From Methanobacteriota archaeon (GTDB taxonomy: Archaea > Thermoplasmatota > Poseidoniia > Poseidoniales > Thalassarchaeaceae): DNA of 8,332 bases. Positions 7,401 through 8,332 of the stretch are shown here, one piece after another. The translations under genes were made by a program, and so were the position numbers. The stretch spans positions 7,390 to 15,721 of the forward strand of contig PBWO01000020.1 of assembly GCA_002727275.1 (NCBI GenBank). The letters are read 5' to 3'. Positions within the stretch are counted from its first letter, which is position 1; every line of letters begins with the position of its first letter. The notes beneath the pieces are model-generated. The model was not told the origin of the DNA. It searched no databases and was given only the letters and a program-made list of their open reading frames with translations.

Positions 7401-7539
7401 GAATTCTGTACGCAACACTGCAAACCGAATTATCCAGTTCGAATACGGAGAGGATGGAGTAGACCCGGCGAGAAGCCGCAAGGGTTCACCTGTAGACGTG
7501 ACCCAAGCTCTCGAAGATGCCCTAGGGGGTGAGAACTGA
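4447..7539 (+). CDS. rpoA1: RNA polymerase subunit A' (Rpo1N)
   Basis: This is the N-terminal two-thirds of the largest RNA polymerase subunit, homologous to Rpb1 and beta'. It is 1030 residues, against roughly 880-910 in most archaea. In order: the clamp zinc site C65, C68, C75, H78 (within CETCGNKHDECPSHFGH); a second clamp zinc site C105, C108, C169, C172; the SGRPLKTLAQRLKGKEGRFR and LSGKRVNFCARTV segments of the lid and rudder region; a dock segment interrupted by an extra domain (about 415-565); VERHLIDGD and NRQPSLHRMS; the catalytic loop NADFDGDEMNLH with Mg-binding D618, D620 and D622; the funnel; and the bridge helix (about 940-980, with SGYMQRRL near its end). Oddities: the large insertion with four cysteines, the altered start of the bridge helix (LSVSGRES where HAMGGREG is usual) and GQP in place of the usual GQQ in the funnel. 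Coupled to rpoB by a 4-base overlap and to rpoA2 by a 1-base overlap. The identity is certain. Confidence 0.98.
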   Translation: MSARDAAKIPKRIESIKFGLLDPNEIRKMSSVEIKTADTYKDDGHAFKQGLMDPKMGVIDPGIRCETCGNKHDECPSHFGHIALELPIIHIGFTNLIKMALKSTCNTCSNVLLHSSPETHPLDPEKSEQDYYRDRVHDIMIKHGVGSREFKTMIKEIEKECSSKKRTICMHCGSEQGKIILDKPSTFKEKKADKGEHKLNARDIREWLERIPDEHLIFLGMDKDSSRPEWTIMKVLPVPPITVRPSITLDSGDRSEDDLTHKLVDVLRINQRLRENRDAGAPQLIVEDLWELLQYHCTTYFDNQTSGIPPARHRSGRPLKTLAQRLKGKEGRFRSNLSGKRVNFCARTVISPDPNLGINEVGVPEKTAKELTVPIRVTGRNREQLRQMILRGPDVHPGVNYIMRGDSFRVRITDRTKYIWAGFRCLNPECHSGSEDEPYTGFRPDLNEVLPAPNFLPGLELLRQKSRNAIGDFEELWGVDLEATLNNLRGEDSRGASLADDDLKAIIHNRWKWEHSNPDDFFPDHLEVHCPHCGSPEVEDEYGGAYRTEIEDRLSTIDRDGNPKPGVIVERHLIDGDVAIFNRQPSLHRMSMMVHEIRVMPGKTFRFNLADCTPYNADFDGDEMNLHVIQSEEARAEAKILMRVQEHIITPRYGGSVIGGIHDHISGAYLLTNGDRILPKNLVLEILGAIGWAGELPEEVTSNGMTGYRGTDVLGLIVPAGFKLNYTSRAGDEVAVTDGNVSGTIDKRGIGAEDGRLLDAVVQTHGSDAGAEFLNRMTKMTIAICSAMGFTTGIDDEDLPPEAKDEIAQINERASREVDEELEKFGKDGRRYEARPGRTPLETLEENILQILDKGKAESGEVAKDHLGSDNPAVMMAVSGARGSMDNLAMMAGSIGQPKVRGKRLERGYQDRVLPHFQRGVKGAEEKGFVSSSFKRGLEPTEFFMLSVSGRESLVDTAVRTSKSGYMQRRLINAMDDLKVKDDGMNSVRNTANRIIQFEYGEDGVDPARSRKGSPVDVTQALEDALGGEN
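5689..6141 (+). other. extra domain in the A' dock region, possible zinc-binding
   Basis: Between the dock strand GDSFRVRITD (405-414) and VERHLIDGD (569-577) typical archaeal A' proteins have about 20 residues; here there are about 150. The insert has C425-x4-C430 early and C530-x2-C533 (CPHCG) late, with histidines 431, 529 and 532 next to them, so a zinc ribbon whose two knuckles are about 100 residues apart is plausible. A helical middle contains WKWEH near 520. The equivalent place in yeast Rpb1 (after residue ~419) is the dock, where the TFIIB zinc ribbon binds near the RNA exit. The domain is in frame with uninterrupted flanking motifs, so it is not a frameshift artefact. Confidence 0.7.
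7525..7532 (+). promoter_or_regulatory. ribosome binding site of rpoA2
   Basis: GGGGGTGA ends six bases before the rpoA2 ATG and lies within the last codons of rpoA1. Its GGTGA part matches the archaeal 16S rRNA 3' end and fixes the start at 7539. Confidence 0.75.
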
Positions 7540-7724
7540 TGGTAGTCAAGAGTGCAACCAAGAAGAAGCTCATGGATCTTGGAGTCTCCGAGGAGTATGC
7601 TCACAAGCTCGCTGATGACCGAAAGTGGGATGATGTGAAGATACTTACATCCGGCCAAATCGCTCAGATTTGTGGAATCGATTCTGGATCTTCACAAGAA
7701 ATATTCAATGTCATGGCGGCCGCT
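7539..7724 (+). repeat. shared N-terminal module, copy in rpoA2
   Basis: Residues 1-62 of RpoA'' are the second copy of the module at the start of RpoH (140-322). The opening MVVKSATKKKLMDLG matches MAVKSSTKKRLMELG almost residue for residue, and the nucleotide sequences of the first 27 bases differ at only four positions. The second half (QIAQICGID at 40-48, then NVMA) has the look of a helix-hairpin-helix repeat with a GID turn. Confidence 0.85.
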
Positions 7725-8332
7725 GGAAAGCGTTCCCGAGCAGCCACTAAGACCGAGAAGACGATTGTTCGAAGGAGACCCGCTTCTAGGCGTAGAAAGA
7801 AGAAGAGCCTACCTCTCCAAGAGTATGACTCCGAATCCAAGATGAGAGAAATACTCAGAGATATTGATATCGACGACCCAATCTACCAGCAACTTCGTGA
7901 CGTCTCAATCGATATGGACGCCCTACTTACGCCTAGGATACTGGGAGATTTGACCGAGGGCGTCAGGGCTAGAGGAATGAGCAAACTCACCAAGGCAGAA
8001 GCGAAGAAGGTCATAGAGTCCTCTATGTCACTGTTGTCGATGTCTAGGGCTGACCCTTACGAGGCGGTCGGAATCACAACTGCTCAGTCAATTGGTGAGC
8101 CTGGGACTCAGATGACCATGCGAACCTTCCACTATGCTGGAGTGGCTACAGTCAACGTAACCCAAGGTCTTCCTAGAGTTATCGAGATTGTCGATGCCAG
8201 AAAGGTACCAAAGACTCCTACGATGCTGATTTATCTCGACGAGTTAAACCCGAAGGGTAAGAAGCCCCTGAATACCGATGAAAAGGCCGTGCGAAAAATC
8301 GCAGCAGCTCTTGAGATGACCAACGCCCCTGA
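7539..8332 (+). CDS. rpoA2: RNA polymerase subunit A'' (Rpo1C), 3' end outside window
   Basis: This is the C-terminal third of the largest RNA polymerase subunit. The window holds its first 264 codons; the reading frame is still open at the edge. The start is the ATG sharing its A with the rpoA1 stop (TGATG), with a GGTGA site just upstream. Residues 1-62 are the helical module also found on RpoH; 63-90 is a strongly basic linker (14 of 28 residues Lys or Arg, including SRRRKKKS); about 102-125 is a segment resembling part of the RpoH core. The usual A'' sequence starts near LLTPRIL (129-135). EAVGITTAQSIGEPGTQM (175-192) leads into the trigger loop, with catalytic-region H198 in MRTFHYAG, followed by VTQGLPRVIEIVDARK. 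The trigger loop works with the bridge helix of A' during nucleotide addition. The N-terminus is about 100 residues longer than in Pyrococcus. No intein interrupts the trigger-loop region, a common intein site elsewhere. Confidence 0.96.
   Translation, partial: MVVKSATKKKLMDLGVSEEYAHKLADDRKWDDVKILTSGQIAQICGIDSGSSQEIFNVMAAAGKRSRAATKTEKTIVRRRPASRRRKKKSLPLQEYDSESKMREILRDIDIDDPIYQQLRDVSIDMDALLTPRILGDLTEGVRARGMSKLTKAEAKKVIESSMSLLSMSRADPYEAVGITTAQSIGEPGTQMTMRTFHYAGVATVNVTQGLPRVIEIVDARKVPKTPTMLIYLDELNPKGKKPLNTDEKAVRKIAAALEMTNAP

Noticed and set aside
8079..8190. Possible intein in the RpoA'' trigger-loop region
   Set aside because: The motif sequence runs on without interruption from EAVG through THFHYAG-equivalent residues to VTQGLPR; no intein splice motifs are present there, nor at the DFDGD site of A' or in B.

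Overview
The window is archaeal: an elongator tRNA-Lys followed by the operon for the large subunits of the archaeal RNA polymerase, in the order rpoH (Rpo5), rpoB (Rpo2), rpoA1 (Rpo1N, A') and rpoA2 (Rpo1C, A'', cut off by the window end). The split A'/A'' pair and the presence of subunit H exclude bacteria. The B subunit is one unbroken chain, unlike the B'/B'' split of halophiles and many methanogens. With mid-range base composition and several lineage-like extensions, this fits best with a Thermoplasmatota relative, possibly marine group II (Poseidoniales). The lineage call is inference from gene structure and general sequence character, not from a search.

Layout: 1-17 is leader; 18-91 is tRNA-Lys(UUU); 92-139 is a 48-base spacer with several inverted complements to the tRNA ends and the rpoH ribosome binding site; 140-727 is rpoH; 737-4450 is rpoB; 4447-7539 is rpoA1; 7539-8332 is the 5' part of rpoA2. 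All genes are on the + strand. The protein genes are separated by 9 bases (rpoH/rpoB) or overlap by 4 bases (rpoB/rpoA1) and 1 base (rpoA1/rpoA2), each with a good Shine-Dalgarno sequence, so they are almost certainly one transcriptional and translational unit. There is no gene-free stretch over 300 bases. No mobile element, CRISPR array or intein is visible.

Together the four proteins supply the catalytic core: B and A' build the active centre (DFDGD metal-binding loop in A', hybrid-binding lysines in B), A' carries the bridge helix, A'' the trigger loop, and H sits on the downstream-DNA jaw. The core motifs are intact, but the enzyme departs from the archaeal norm in several places. (1) RpoH and RpoA'' begin with the same ~60-residue helical module, resembling a helix-hairpin-helix domain, each followed by a basic linker. 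(2) A' has an extra ~130 residues with four cysteines inserted in the dock region. (3) B has an extra ~70 residues before its hybrid-binding part. (4) Several near-universal residues around the active site are changed: E to Q in the B 'ED' motif, the glycine-rich start of the bridge helix, and the B fork region. (5) The tRNA leader and trailer contain complements to each other and to the tRNA ends that could form alternative folds covering the rpoH ribosome binding site.
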